Part shown: in pieces, positions 44,201 through 56,049 of the stretch
How positions within the stretch are numbered: position 1 is the first letter of the stretch
Layout: every line of letters begins with the position of its first letter
Origin: Physcomitrium patens
Lineage: Eukaryota; Streptophyta; Bryopsida; Funariales; Funariaceae
Assembly: GCF_000002425.4 (NCBI RefSeq)
Contig: NC_037273.1
Location: forward strand, 4,586,521-4,650,520
Length of the DNA: 64,000 nucleotides
Direction of reading: 5' to 3'
Position numbers and translations under genes: made by a program
Notes under the pieces: model-generated
Told to the model about the DNA's origin: nothing
Seen by the model: only the letters and a program-made list of their open reading frames with translations
Databases searched by the model: none

Positions 44201-46080
44201 CCTTATTTAAGGCCCTACAAAATAAGTAGAAGCTACTTATTTAAAAAGTTAGCATTACTACTAAAAGTTTTAATACCTTCCTATCTTTTATCCATATTTA
44301 TCTTCTTTATCTTTTAACTTGGCTCTTCTACAATAAGATCCAGATTATTATCTTTCACCATATAGTTGCGTTATAACACAACATCCACCTCCTTTGAACG
44401 TGTGCATCCTTCGATATGCACCAAATAATCCAACATTGTTTGATTCATACTATATTGTCTACATCTTCATCTAAGTCATCTTCAGCATTTTTGCTATTCA
44501 AGTCAAGTTCATCTTCTTATCTTACAAGATTTATGTCATGAATAATGTTTTTTATATTTATTCATATCTGTCTTTATTTGAATATCTTCAATCACTTCCT
44601 TATAATTGATATTTTTAACCATGTTCTATCTAGCTCTCATAATGAATAAGTTGCATTAACAGAGCTAACAATTGTTATCAAAAATAATCCAAACCATTGC
44701 TTTAAATACTTTTTTAAAGTACTATGTTGATTGTCCAAGCTACTATCATAGACCAATACCAAATCACCTTGTTCTATTGCTTTAGATCTCAATTGATGTT
44801 GATTATCAAATTATGCCTTGTTTTGTAATTTTATTTTTATTTTTTTATGGTCTTTGCTCCAATTGTCAATTTTGAATAGCTACAAGTTCTTCTCTTATCT
44901 ATTATTTTATATTTTGTCTTCACAATGACCTTTGATGCTTGAAAAAAAAAAAAAATCAAGTAGAAAGTAATATTTTTGAATGAATTTGTACAACCTTATC
45001 ATCATCTTCTAATCCAATAGATGCAATTTTCTCCAAAAATCTTTCAATCCATTTTCTTCATAAATATCAAAATCTTTCATCATCTTCTAATATTTCTAAC
45101 TCACATAATTCTTTTTCAATCATTTTTTTTTTTTAAATACCAATAAAACTTGAATCAAAGGCACCTATATCTTTTAAGAGTACCTCCCTTTTCATACCTC
45201 TATAGTCTTGCTTTATAGTGATTCTTCTCCAAAATCTTTTTTTTTTTTTTTTTCAATGCCAATGTTTCCATTTATTCCACATATGTAAGTAGTTTGGAAA
45301 TATCCTCCTTTACACATGATCAAATCATTGGCGAGGTACAAAATTTGAAATAAAAAGATTGAATTGAAACATCTCCCACATACATCTTGCTTGTATCTTT
45401 TTTCTTATTTCTTTGATTCTAAGTCTCATTTAAGATGTCTATGTAATCTTTAAATCCATTGCCCATGTCTTTATATTTGAAGATTTTTGGATTTTCAACC
45501 CTTGAATTCCATACTTAATGATAAACCTTATCTTTGACAAAATCTAATTGTGTCTCCATTATATATACATTACATACGTAACCTTGACCTTGGTCCAAAA
45601 GAGAAGTAGTCACAATTAACTTAATCATAGTCAATGACTTCGTACCTTTATCTTTTATTCTATAATCTTTATTTGCCACATAATCTTGTATAACATCCTT
45701 CATATCTTCTTAAATGCATCCTTGTGAAACATCATAACCTTTTGTTGTCTCAAAGCATTGTATAACCTCATAATATTGAAAAATCTCATGCCCTTTCAAA
45801 ATTTAATGCTCTTGAAAAGTCTCTTAACTTTCACAATAATCTTTTGTGGTTTCACAACCACATTTAATATCATAACCTTGTGCAATCTCATAACCCTCTC
45901 TATAATGATCATGTAAAAACTCATAACTTCTTTCATCCTTTCCATATGTGGTCTCATAGCCATATGCAATTTGACTTTCATCATCATTCCCATGCATAAT
46001 TCCACCACCTCTTATATCATAATGTTGCAAATTTATATAACCTCTATGAACATCAAAGTTATCTTGTAATTAATGCAATA
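44201..46080 (-). pseudogene. Remnant of a third Ty3/gypsy lineage: integrase C-terminus
   Basis: On the minus strand, about 44890-44640, one frame with few stops gives QLRSKAIEQGDLVLVYDSSL, DNQHSTLKKYLKQWFG and SVNATY. This matches the integrase C-terminal domain of a gypsy lineage different from both the chromoviruses and E-elements here (typical pattern GDWVLVYDSSLDNQHST...RWFGPY). The rest to 46080 is unrecognised; 45703-45515 holds a short open piece (MKDVIQDYVANKDYRIKDKG). Confidence 0.5.
45690..46035 (-). repeat. Degenerate short tandem repeat
   Basis: Recurrent words like CTCATAACC, CATAACCTT and GTTTCACAACC every 20-27 bases. On the minus strand they give a loosely repetitive peptide (REGYEIAQGYDIKCGCETTK). 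The period is irregular; whether it was ever coding is unclear. Confidence 0.4.
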
Positions 46081-46259
46081 GTGCCAATGCAAAAGCATAG
46101 AAGGAAAAGCTTACACTTCTTAGGATGTGAGTAGTTAAGTGTTTACTTATTAATGCAAAAAATACACTATGTGTCAAAAATAAATATAGAATCAATTTTG
46201 TCTAGAATAGAAATAAGATTTTTTTCATCAATGTAAATACTTTGATTTAGTATAAATTT

Positions 46260-46810
46260 GCACCCTTAACCAAAATAATTTGGACTATCTTGTTTATTGG
46301 CTCAGATATGATATTGGTGAATACATATGGAAGCCAGTGAAGAATCTTATAAATGTAGTAAAGAGAGTTGAAGCTTTTCATGTACAACATCCATCAAAAC
46401 TAAGATGAAGAATAATAAATCTTTGCTATAAAAGAAATAAGATCCAAAGAAGATAATATTCTATCTTCTATCTTTCTTTGTAGCTTTTGTATATTAGTGA
46501 CATTAAAGAGATAGAAAACCAAAAATTAATAGATTCAATTTAAGAGCTTTTAGTTGCTGACTTATTAAATGAAATATTATGATTGTGTCAATGTTCAAAA
46601 CAATATTATCAATATGTAATATTCTAGTCTTAAGTCTTATTTCAATACTTTCTAGTCTTCTTGTTTTTGGTAATAATCATTCTTGTTTAATACTATATTA
46701 TCTTTGAGTGACTTTTTAATATTTTTTTGTGATATAAGAGTGTATTAATGATTTCTTTCTTCAAGATTCATGTCCTTGATAGGTTATATATATTAAATTT
46801 GAAATCTTAT
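46260..46810 (+). pseudogene. Chromovirus 3' fragment: chromodomain, 3' region and LTR piece
   Basis: The plus strand at about 46290-46405 reads LVYWLRYDIGEYIWKPVKNL then EAFHVQHPSK, the chromodomain. 46440-46600 matches the family 3' region (reverse of 36980-37130). 46610-46785 matches the LTR second half, ending near TGTCCTTGATA. The first half of the LTR and the rest of pol are missing. Confidence 0.6.
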
Positions 46811-46883
46811 ATAGATTAGAATTTAATAGTTTATTTTGGAAATCTAAATCAAATTTTTGTGTTATTTGTATTTTATGTCATAT

Positions 46884-47654
46884 TGTATAATAGGTAAATA
46901 AATTTTTTAGTAAGTTACTGGTTGGTTATTAATAACCTTGAGAATTAGACTTATGACTAGGCAGTTTAATTGATAACAATATGTTGTTAGTGGAATAAAT
47001 GGTTAAGAATTCAAAGGGTCATAACCTTTGGAATCTGTTGGCCAATGGTCCATCTTTTGGTAGGATATAGAGGTTGAGAAGTAATAAGCTGAGAGCCAGA
47101 CTGTAAGAGTCATACGTCAAGGTAAGCTTTATACTACCTCTTTGATTTCTTTGCTTTTATTATTTTTTTATGAAGAATTGTGATTGAGAGAAGTATTGTT
47201 GAAACTGTGATTAGAATATTGTGGAATATGACTTTGGACTAACCGTTTTGGAAAAAATCCGTGACCTTGAGAATTGAGATTATCGAATAGTGTTGTGTTA
47301 AGAGAAGATATTGAATTCTGTATGATGAATTGAGAAACTGAATATAATAAGTAAGCTCGAGATCAATAATTGAATATATATAAACCACAAAGAGAGTAAG
47401 TGGTAGATGAATTGATAAGAATATGGAAGTATTGTTGAATTAATAGTCATAGAATGGATTATGTATTGAATTAAGATGGAAGTAGTAAGCCTTAGTGTTT
47501 TGTAGTTTGATAATTGATTTTAAATAGCCAGAGTACAGTCAATTGTGATACTAAAAAATCCAATTCATATAACTAGTCTTTTTCCATGTTCGAACCCATC
47601 TCTATTAGTTCAATTGCTTTAATATACTGAAGCTTGAATACAATGAGAACAACA
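46884..47654 (+). repeat. 5' LTR of E5
   Basis: 771 bp, TGTATAATAGG to GAGAACAACA. It carries a single copy of the 28-bp motif (about 47086-47113). It is otherwise collinear with the 3' LTR, with scattered transitions. Confidence 0.85.
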
Positions 47655-47657
47655 TTT

Positions 47658-47672
47658 TGGCACCGCTGCTAG
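47658..47672 (+). promoter_or_regulatory. Primer binding site of E5 (tRNA-Asp type)
   Basis: TGGCACCGCTGCTAG starts 3 bases after the LTR. It resembles the site complementary to the 3' end of tRNA-Asp (TGGCGCCGTTGCCGG) with several transitions. Confidence 0.7.
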
Positions 47673-47729
47673 AAAAATGATAACAATATGAAATGTTAGA
47701 AATTGATTGTATAGGAAGGATAAAATATT

Positions 47730-49560
47730 ATGAGTGATAATCATGAAGGAGAGGATTATCAAAGAATTTATCGACAAGTGAAAGAAAGACAAGAGCGATT
47801 ACACATAAGATCAAAAAGGATTTATAGATCCAAGTAAAACCAAACAAAAAAAAATTCAAATTCGAATAGCAAAGAGACCAGTGATAATACCAATGGCCAC
47901 CAAAAGCCTAGAAGTATCAATTGCGGTACAAATGGGAGCAATAGAAGATTGAACTATAAGTGTGGCACCATTACCTACTTTTAATGGTTAGCGGGCTCTG
48001 ATCTCGATCACCATATATATCTCAATTCTTAATAGCCTGCGTAACTAATAATGGTAGAACTCAAGATATTTCGTTGAGATGGTTGCCAGCAACTTTAAAA
48101 GATACAGCTTTTGAATGATATATTAGGCAACTAGTGGGTAGATTTTCTATTTGGAAGGCCTTGAGGAATGCCTTCTTAATCCATTTTAGACCAATTTGAT
48201 TTCAAGATCGGCTTTGAGAAACTTTTATGAATAGCAGGATGTTTGCGGACGAATCAGTAGAGTCCTATTATGGCCAGATCGCAGATATACTTTATAAATG
48301 GTCAAATAATCAAATTCCAGATGTGTTTATATTGTCGATATTAATCAATAGTTTGCATCCACCAAAATTAAAAATGTTTGTAACAGAGGCTTGATCAATT
48401 ATGGTAGAAGCATCATTGGCATGAGCAAAAGTGTGGGAAGAATGTCATTATGACCAATTGTTAACAGTGGGAGCTACAATGATTCCAAGTTCAAGAAGCC
48501 AACAAATACAATCAAAAAATGTATCGATGGATAATTATCCACAAATGGCTGTCTCCAATGTGAAGAATATTATGTTGCAACAACCAATTAATGCTACACC
48601 ACTCTAAGCAATAACGCCAAAAATGATGACACCTTATTTTACGTCGCCAATCTATGAACAATCGAAGTTATTCACAAATGTCACTGTTAAAGTTTGAAAT
48701 GAAGCCTTGTTATTAAATCTAACAAAGAAGATAGAAGAATTGGCCGTGAATTTGGCTAAAGATAAGAAAAAATGATATAAGCCTTCTAATACGAGACTTA
48801 ATGTATGGTGTAATAATTATAAGAGACAAGATCATTTTGATACGGAATGTCCATCACCTAAACAAATAGGTATTCAATGTATATTTTATAGAAGAAAGCA
48901 CCCTACCCAAAACTGCTGACATTTACAAAGACAACAATAATTTAGTAATCAGACCATGATCCCACCGACTCAATGGAGTCAATCAAGTTTAAATGAGAAA
49001 TACGTATGGATGGAATAGAAATCGATCTAATCGATAAAATCAAACATTCAATAACTTTCAAAGTTCCAATTTTAATCAGAGGTCTGCATCAAACCTCCAG
49101 AATTACGGAAATGAGCAGCAGAGGTATTAGCAATATGCTCCACCGGCGTCATCAAACTAAATACCCTCCATATCGACGAGACAACCAAGATCATTTTCTA
49201 ACCCTACATGGAACAAGCCTAGTAGGTATATATCAATGGAGACACCCAATATGCCAAATGGAGGTACAAGAAGACCACTTCGTTATTTTCGTTACAGACA
49301 GATTGGTCATTATGCTAGTGAATGTCCCAATCCCAGAGCCAGTGACAATTATGCACCATTGTGGGTGAATTACAAGCAGTCGAGACATACTTATCAGCAA
49401 TGTAATACTCCATTCAATTTTAATAATCAAGTTCAGCATATCCAAAGCTAAGAAAAAATGAAAGAGATAAATCAAGGTCCTAAAGATTCACTAGTTCATC
49501 GGGTAGAAGTAGTCCAAGCTATTCTTACTAGGAGTCAGTAAAAGGAGAAAGGACCAATTC
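47730..49560 (+). pseudogene. E5 gag
   Basis: It opens with ATG at 47730 (MSDNHEGEDYQRIYRQ, stop at 47837). The capsid-like core is at about 47970-48560 (LPATLKDTAFE, AFLIHFRPI, VESYYGQIADILYKW, ILSILINSLHPPKLKMFV, VWEECHYDQLLTVGA). A nucleocapsid region follows at about 48800-48930, CNNYKRQDHFDTEC and CIFYRRKHPTQNC, both with a Cys replaced by Tyr. 49006-49475 carries the C-terminal part with another damaged knuckle (YFRYRQIGHYASEC). Many stops. Confidence 0.7.
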
Positions 49561-49699
49561 AGCATTTGGGTGAGCTTGATGCAAAGGGCAATTTTGATCC
49601 AATTATGACGACATCTAATCTAGATCCTATTATGGGCCTATTATCGAGTATGAGACTTGACTCGGTTGGGCAATCCAATGAGGTCCCGATTACGGAGGC

Positions 49700-50630
49700 T
49701 TCAATTCTGTGTCGAGCTATTCTATTCTCTACACAATTTTAGAAAACGTCTTTTTTGTTGAAAGATCCTCTAAGAGGCGTGAATTCCAAGGAACCAATAT
49801 CAACCTAATTAGGAGAATAATCTTACCCATTGAAAGAACCGATTTTACATGCTCTATCAAACTTAGTTCTAGTAGCTTTATCAATTTTTAATATAGAAAA
49901 AATCAATTTACATGCATTGGTGTCTATGACTAGGAAGAAGAAATGGACATTGGGAATTACCACTAATACAGAATCATATGATATTTTAAAAGATTTGGGT
50001 ACCATACAGCCCACAATCTCTATGAAGCAACTATTGGCGATAGCCCTTGAGTGCCAAACTATCTTGAATTCTTTATTAATTTGTCGCAGATCTCAAAATA
50101 AAGAAATCTGAGAAGTAAGTTTGAATCCCGATCCAAGTGCACCAACGATTGATGTCTCAATTGATGGAGTGTTAGTATCAAGAGTGCAAGTACATGGAGG
50201 ATCTAGTATAAATCTTATGAATGCCGCTACAATGAAGGAGTTGGATTTGGATCACTTATTGCCTACTACAGTAGTTTTGAGAATGGCTGACTCCAGTCTA
50301 GTTAAACCTATGGCTATTTTATAAAGTATTGATGCAGTAATTGTAGGGATTACCTACAAAATTGATTATATTATTTTCTAATTACGAAGCTCTATATTGT
50401 CATATCCAATTTTATTAGGGCGACCATGGTTGTATCAAGCTAAAGCTTGAAATGACTAGGACTGTGGTACATTGACAATTGAGAAAGGTAATGATAAAAT
50501 TGTACTTCAAATGTATCCTGACCAATATTATGGAGAAACTCAAGTTGTCAGTTCAAATTTCACGTCAGATTGTGAAGATGAGTCTACAGAAGAAGATATT
50601 GGTGCACTTGACTCAATTTATGCTGATACA
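49700..50630 (+). pseudogene. E5 protease region
   Basis: 49830-50111 holds the gag-protease linker (TNTESYDILKDLGTIQPTIS). 50121-50324 holds the protease: APTIDVSIDGVLVSRVQV followed by HGGSSINLMN, where E2 has DGGSSVNLMN. The active-site Asp is therefore His here. 50330-50630 continues to the RT linker with stops (LLGRPWLYQAKA-like piece near 50415-50450). Confidence 0.7.
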
Positions 50631-50954
50631 AGATAAGTTTTCAAGCACACTAGAATGAACTACCAGTGCAGGAGATCGGGAGAGTATTTAGTTCCTCCAA
50701 ATGTTATTGACGATTCTGATCATATGATTGTATATTAGATGAATAAACAAGATATTAATCACGTTAGTGCTATGGAACTGGAGTTGGAAAGTTCTAATGT
50801 GTCGGATTTTATGAAAGATTCTTGAATTGAGTACAGGATTATTCTAGAGACTCCTGAAATTCTACGATGTTAACCAATTAATTTAGGTACAGGGGAGGCT
50901 CTCCAAATCATTCAGATTTACAATGGTATAAAAAGCAAGGAGAAAGAAATTTGG

Positions 50955-52330
50955 ATGGATTACTTTTTAATGCATAAAATTACTTTTGTATGGCTGTATG
51001 CGGATTTGAAAGGAATTCCAGCTGAAGTTTGTGAGTATCAAATTATATTGGAAGAGAACGCTACACTAGTACATCAGAGACAACATCGATTTAATCCAAA
51101 ATACTCACTTATGGTAAAAGAAGAACTAGATAAACTCTTGGAGGTTGGATTTATCTATCCAGTTTCTTTCAGTGAATGGGTTTTACCAATTGTTATGATA
51201 CCGAAAAAGAATGGAAAAGTTCGTATCTGTCAAGATTTCTACAAATTAAATACGGCTACGAAGAAGGATTATTTTCCTCTACCATTCACGAATAGTATAT
51301 TAGATGATGTTTCTGAACATGAATGTTATTCATATCTTGATGGATTCTCTGATTATAATCAAGTTAAAATTACAAAAGAAGACCAGTTAAAAACTACTTT
51401 TATTATAGATTGGAGGACCTTTGTCTATAATGTTATTCTATTTGGGCTTTGTAATGCACCAGCTACATTTCAAAGGGTAATGATGCAAGCATTCCAAGAT
51501 TATCTACAAATTTCAATGGAAATATTTTTAGATGATTTTTGTACATTCAATATGAGAGCTAAGCATTTAGAATGTCTAGGTCAATATTTGAATCAATGTG
51601 CCAAATATGGAATTTATTTAAGTTCAAAAAAGTACCAATTTGGTGTGTCTTCTGGTAAATTGTTGAGTCATATAGTTTCAATGGCAAGTATTACTACAAA
51701 TCTAGATAAGATAAAGTTTATAGTAGAATTAAAGCAACTAGACACTGTTACGAGTATTCGAGCATTTGTCAGCTATGTCAATTATTATTAGTGATTTATC
51801 TATTTATTCACAATTATATGTCTTCTCTTGAAAAATCTCTTGAAGAAACCACCAACCAATGAGACCAGTCCATTTTGGACAAAGGAATGTACAATTGCAT
51901 TTGAAACATTGAAATTGTAATTGGTTTCAGTACCAATATTGGTGGTACTTTGTTGGACAAAACCATTCCAAGTTTATAAAGATGCATCTAATGTCGCGAT
52001 TGGTTTTGTGCTAATCCAAAAAGATGATCGGGTTTTCATCATCTTATTTATTATGCAAGTCGTCAATTGATAGCAGCTCAAAGAAATTATACAACAACCA
52101 AAAGAGAAGCATTGGGGATGATTTATTTCGTACAAAAGTTTCAACATTATCTTTTTGGTTATAAATTTATTTTCCATGTCAACTATGATGCTTTAAAATA
52201 TATGATTAATAAGCCTCAATTGAGTGGTCGTATTGCATGATGGATTTTACTCTTGCAAGAATTTGACTTTACTATTCAGGTAAGACCAAAAAAATCACAT
52301 TCCAATGCAGACCAATTATCTCAGTTATCC
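50955..52330 (+). pseudogene. E5 reverse transcriptase and RNase H
   Basis: 50955-51791 is a 278-codon open RT piece: KYSLMVKEELDKLLEVGFIY, IPKKNGKVRICQDF, LDGFSDYNQVKI, LFGLCNAPATFQRVMMQAF, EIFLDDFCTF (the catalytic Asp pair is kept) and SSKKYQF. After a stop at 51789-51791, RNase H follows in pieces (DASNVAIGFVL, RNYTTTKREALGMIYFVQKF, HVNYDALKYMINKPQLSG, 51980-52230). It is the best preserved part of this family in the window and is collinear with E2 at 3760-2599. Confidence 0.8.
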
Positions 52331-53640
52331 AATATATTGGGTAATGAACCTATTAATGATGCACTACCTGATGCGAAACTGTTTATGGTAGATGTAATTA
52401 CTCTAAAGTATAGTGAAATAATTCAATACTTGACATTTCAAACCTTCCCATCCAATTTTAATGAAAAGCTTAAACGACGCTTAATATTAAAATGTGCACC
52501 TTATACAATGATTGGTGAAGCTTTATATAAACAAAGCAAGGATGGAATTTTGCGACGCTGTATTTATCAGATTGAAGTGAGTATTATATTGGAAGGTTGC
52601 CACTTGGACAGTTGTGGTGGACATTTTGCGGGAGACAACATGGCTCATAAAGCTTTACAGGCTGGTTATCGGTGGCCAATAATGTTTGCAGATGCCCACT
52701 AATTCGTCCGTCATTGTGACCTATGTCAGAGAATGGGTCGACCTACTAGAACTTCAGCAATGCTATTGGTACCAATTCTCGCTCAAGCACCTTTTGAAAA
52801 ACGGGGAATTGATTTTGTAGGATCCATTGGATTAACCTCGAGAAATTGATAAAAATGGTATATACTGGTAGCAACGAATTACGTAACAAAATGGGCTGAA
52901 GCCATAGCTATGAAAATCAATAGTATAAGCACAGTAGCAACCTTTTTGTATGAAAATATTATTACATGATTTGGTTGTCCACAAGAATTAGTTAGTAAAT
53001 AAAAAATTCATTTTATAAATAGTACAATCGAAGCTCTTATGGCTAAATACGAGATAAAAATATCGTAAGACTATACCGTATCATCCTAGAGCCAATGGAC
53101 AAACGAAAAAGACTAATGGAATTTTATGTAAAAACTTAACAAAAACAGTTTCAGAAGCGGAAACAGATTGGGACACTAAGTTGTTCGTAGCTTTATGGGC
53201 ATATTGTATTGTATATAAAGTTACTACCAATACTACCCCTTTTCAATTGATTTATGGCTAAGAAGCAATATTACCTATTGAATTGGAAGTCCAAAGTTCA
53301 CAAATTGCTATAGATAATAGATTGAGAGATCATGATTCATTACGGCACCGTTTAGAAGAATTAAAAAAATTGGATGAAATTAGAGCCAATGCATTAATCT
53401 TAATGGAAACTACACAAAAATGAAGGAAGACTTATTATGATAGTAAGCTTAAACCAAAGGCTTTTATGCCAAATAATTTGATACTTCTTTATGATAGTCG
53501 ATTTAAAAAATTTTCAAGAAAATTTCAAGTTCGATAGCATGGGCGATATCGAGTTATTGACAGATTTTCAAATAATTCAGTATAATTGGAAGATTTTATA
53601 GGTACTAAATTTATAACACGGATCAATGGCAATCGGCTTA
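52331..53640 (+). pseudogene. E5 integrase
   Basis: 52253-52702 includes the end of RNase H and the start of integrase: ILEGCHLDSCGGHFAGDNMA, KALQAGYRWPIMFADAH; just after a stop CDLCQRMGRPTRTSAM completes the H-H-C-C zinc site. The core follows: KRGIDFVGSI, YILVATNYVTKWAEA and GCPQELV (to about 53000). Downstream the remnants are badly broken. There is no chromodomain. Confidence 0.7.
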
Positions 53641-53699
53641 AAATTTACTATATATAAATCCGAGACGGATTTTTTATTACTACAAAAAAGAGAGTCGAC

Positions 53700-54009
53700 C
53701 CGATTGATTGGACCATAATAAGAAGTAGGAGGGAGGCTCTTGACAAGTATCATGTTTTCTTTTGTGGTTAAGGAGAAGTGGATGGAAGAAAAGGAGAAGA
53801 TAGCAAACATGGTGTCTGAGAAAGCAAGGATGGAAACTGATTGGAAAGAACGGCAAGAGTGGTTGTAGGTAGAGGTTGCAATGTTGCAAACTAAACTAGC
53901 CGCATTAGAGAAGGAGGCCAATAATTTCGTGCAGACCAATAGACCACTTTCAGCGACAACACCTTTGGAGATATATGCTGCTACGTCTTTAAAAGTTGAG
54001 GCTAAATAA
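53700..54009 (+). pseudogene. E5 extra-ORF remnant (coiled coil only)
   Basis: From about 53770 the plus strand reads EKWMEEKEKIANMVSEKARM then WKERQEWL, a stop, and VEVAMLQTKLAALEKEANNF, ending with a TAA at 54007-54009 just before the polypurine tract. It corresponds in place and type to the coiled-coil end of the E1 extra ORF (1080-1826). The N-terminal domain seen in E1 is missing, so about 1.3 kb was lost or never present. Confidence 0.55.
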
Positions 54010-54031
54010 TGTTTACAAAGATGCTACATAA

Positions 54032-54046
54032 TTAGGAGTGGAACTA
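54032..54046 (+). promoter_or_regulatory. Polypurine tract of E5
   Basis: TTAGGAGTGGAACTA directly before the LTR start TGTAGAATAGG, as in E1. Confidence 0.7.
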
Positions 54047-54985
54047 TGTAGAATAGGTAAATAAATTTTGTGATAAGTTACTGGTTGGTTATTGATAACC
54101 TTGAGAATTAGACTTATGGTTAGGCAGTTTAATTCGTAACAGTATGTTGTTAGTGGAATAAATGGTTAAGAATTCAAAGGGTCATAACCTTTGGAATCTA
54201 TTGGCCGAAGGTCCATCTTTTAGTAGGATAAAGAGATTGAAAAGTGGTAAGCCGAGAGCCAAACTGTGAGAGTTATAAGCCGAGGACTAGATTGTGAGAG
54301 TTGCAAGCCAAGGACCAGACTGTGAGTGTCGTAAGCCGAGAGTTAGACTGTGAGAGTCATAAGCCGAGAGCCAGACTGTGAGAGTTGCAAGTCGAGAGCC
54401 AAACTGTGAGAATCGTAAGCTGAGAGCCAGACTGTGAGAGTCGTAAGCCAAAGGTAGTTTGGTGCTACCTCTTTGTTTTTTTTGCTTTTATTATTTTCTT
54501 ATGAAGAATTGTGATTGAGAGAAGTATTATTGAAACAGTGATTAGAATATTATGGAATATGACTTTGGACTGACCATTTTGAAAAAAATCCATGATCTTG
54601 TGAATTAAGATTATCAAATAGTGTTGTGTTAAGTGAAGATATTGAATTCTGTGTGATGAATTGAGAAACTGAATATAATAAGTAAGCTGGAGATCAGTAA
54701 TTAAATATATATAAACCGCAAAGAGAATAAGTGGGAGATGAACTGATAAGAATATGGAAGTATTGTTGAATTGATAGTCATAGAATAGATTATGTGTTGA
54801 ATTAAGACGGAAGTAGTAGGCCTTGGTATTTTGTAGTTTGATTATTGATTTTAGATAGCCAAAGTATAATCGATTGTGATACTAACAAACCCAATTCATA
54901 TAACTAGTCTTTCCTCATGTTTGAATCTACCTCTATTAGTTCAATTTTTTTTGTATACTGAAGCTTGAACACAATGAGAACAACA
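54047..54985 (+). repeat. 3' LTR of E5 with amplified 28-bp repeat
   Basis: 939 bp. It has seven tandem 28-bp units (54250-54445) where the 5' LTR has one. The length difference, 168 bp, equals six units exactly. Otherwise it aligns end to end with the 5' LTR. Confidence 0.88.
54250..54445 (+). repeat. 28-bp minisatellite inside the E5 3' LTR
   Basis: Seven units of the form AGCCGAGAGCCAGACTGTGA plus GAGTCGTA, each 28 bp, differing at a few positions, mostly transitions. Single copies or pairs occur in the E1 LTR (about 2089-2117), the solo LTR (about 16148-16197) and the E5 5' LTR. Confidence 0.9.
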
Positions 54986-54990
54986 CATAC

Positions 54991-56040
54991 TTTTTAAATT
55001 GCTTGCTATTTTATATTTTTGCCACTACCATGATCTAAATTGAAATTTTAAGCTTTAAATAATATTTTTAGCTACTAATTTTATTTCAGAAGATTAAGTG
55101 CTATAGCTTATTTTTTGAAGTAATGATTGCCTTACCTCTCTAATCAATGGATGCTTATTTAATATTTTTTTGTAGCTAAAGTTGCTACAATTTAGATCTT
55201 GATTTAAATCTTATTTATTTTTATATATTATTTTAGTTTTTAATCAATTATCTATATTAGATAGATATTATTTGATTAAATTGATATTATATTTTAAATA
55301 ATTATCATCTAAACTAATTTATTGTTTTATTTTTATTCTGAAATTATTATGTTAATTAAAATATTATTGATTAGTGACAAAGTGGTTATACATATGTATT
55401 TGTGTTAGAAATCAAACTTAGTGCATTTTGGTACTACATTCACTTATCTTAATAAAGAATATATATACTTTCTGTAATATGTGAATTAGATGATAATTAA
55501 ACTAATATTTTTGTTTGTCAAATATAGATACAAAGCTATCAAGTGGATTAAATTCTAATAATAAAGATGAATAATGGTGCCACTTGTTGAAACCTAAATA
55601 AATGAATTTTGGATGAATAATACCAACATTCCTTCTCAAACTTGGTCTAGAGTGAGAATATGGATATTATCTATCCAATCAACAAGTAATCATTTTACTT
55701 CTTATTTTTTCTTGTTCCTAGATCCACTTGAATATTCAAATCATCATTTATATTAATGATTAGTATAGGAAGAAAGACAAACTAGTGATTAGTTTGGATA
55801 TGATTGTATAGGCCTTTAGTTTAGAGTATGAAAGTCAAGTTTCAAATGTCACAAAGGATGCAGCTGCCAATACCATGATTTTATTGATGTTAAGTACTTC
55901 TCCTATCCTTGTATTAGAAAGTTGCATAATAGATAAAAATAATACGTAATATCATGAGAATTTGAATTGTAATTAAAAAAATAAAATAAAATAAAATACT
56001 TATTTAATTTATTTAAATTTATAGTTTAAATTTTGTAATT
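54991..56040. other. AT-rich stretch without recognisable gene
   Basis: No ORF of note and no match to the element families above. It is unlike the flanks of E5 on the left side, so it cannot be used to identify the host sequence of E5. Confidence 0.35.
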
Positions 56041-56049
56041 AAAGGTAAA

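Larger units (their letters stand above)
46879..54990 (+). mobile_element. E5: full-length Tat/Athila-like Ty3/gypsy element, decayed
   Basis: 46884-54985, flanked by CATAT (46879-46883) and CATAC (54986-54990). LTRs are 46884-47654 and 54047-54985. The primer site, TGGCACCGCTGC, resembles the tRNA-Asp site usual in Athila/Tat elements. Order: leader, gag with zinc-knuckle remnants, protease, RT, RNase H, integrase, coiled-coil remnant, polypurine tract. There is no chromodomain. The RT (FVWLYADLKGIPAEVCEY, CQDFYKLNTATKKDYFPLP) fits a non-chromoviral plant gypsy lineage; Tat/Athila-like is my assignment from primer site, extra ORF and domain pattern, and would need a tree. Confidence 0.85.

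Noticed and set aside
53577..53939. 120-codon minus-strand ORF near the end of E5
   Set aside because: Antisense of the E5 3' internal region with its coiled-coil remnant; no recognisable domain.
55600..55930. Possible copia-like coding remnant on the plus strand
   Set aside because: A few open stretches but no recognisable protease, integrase or RT motif.
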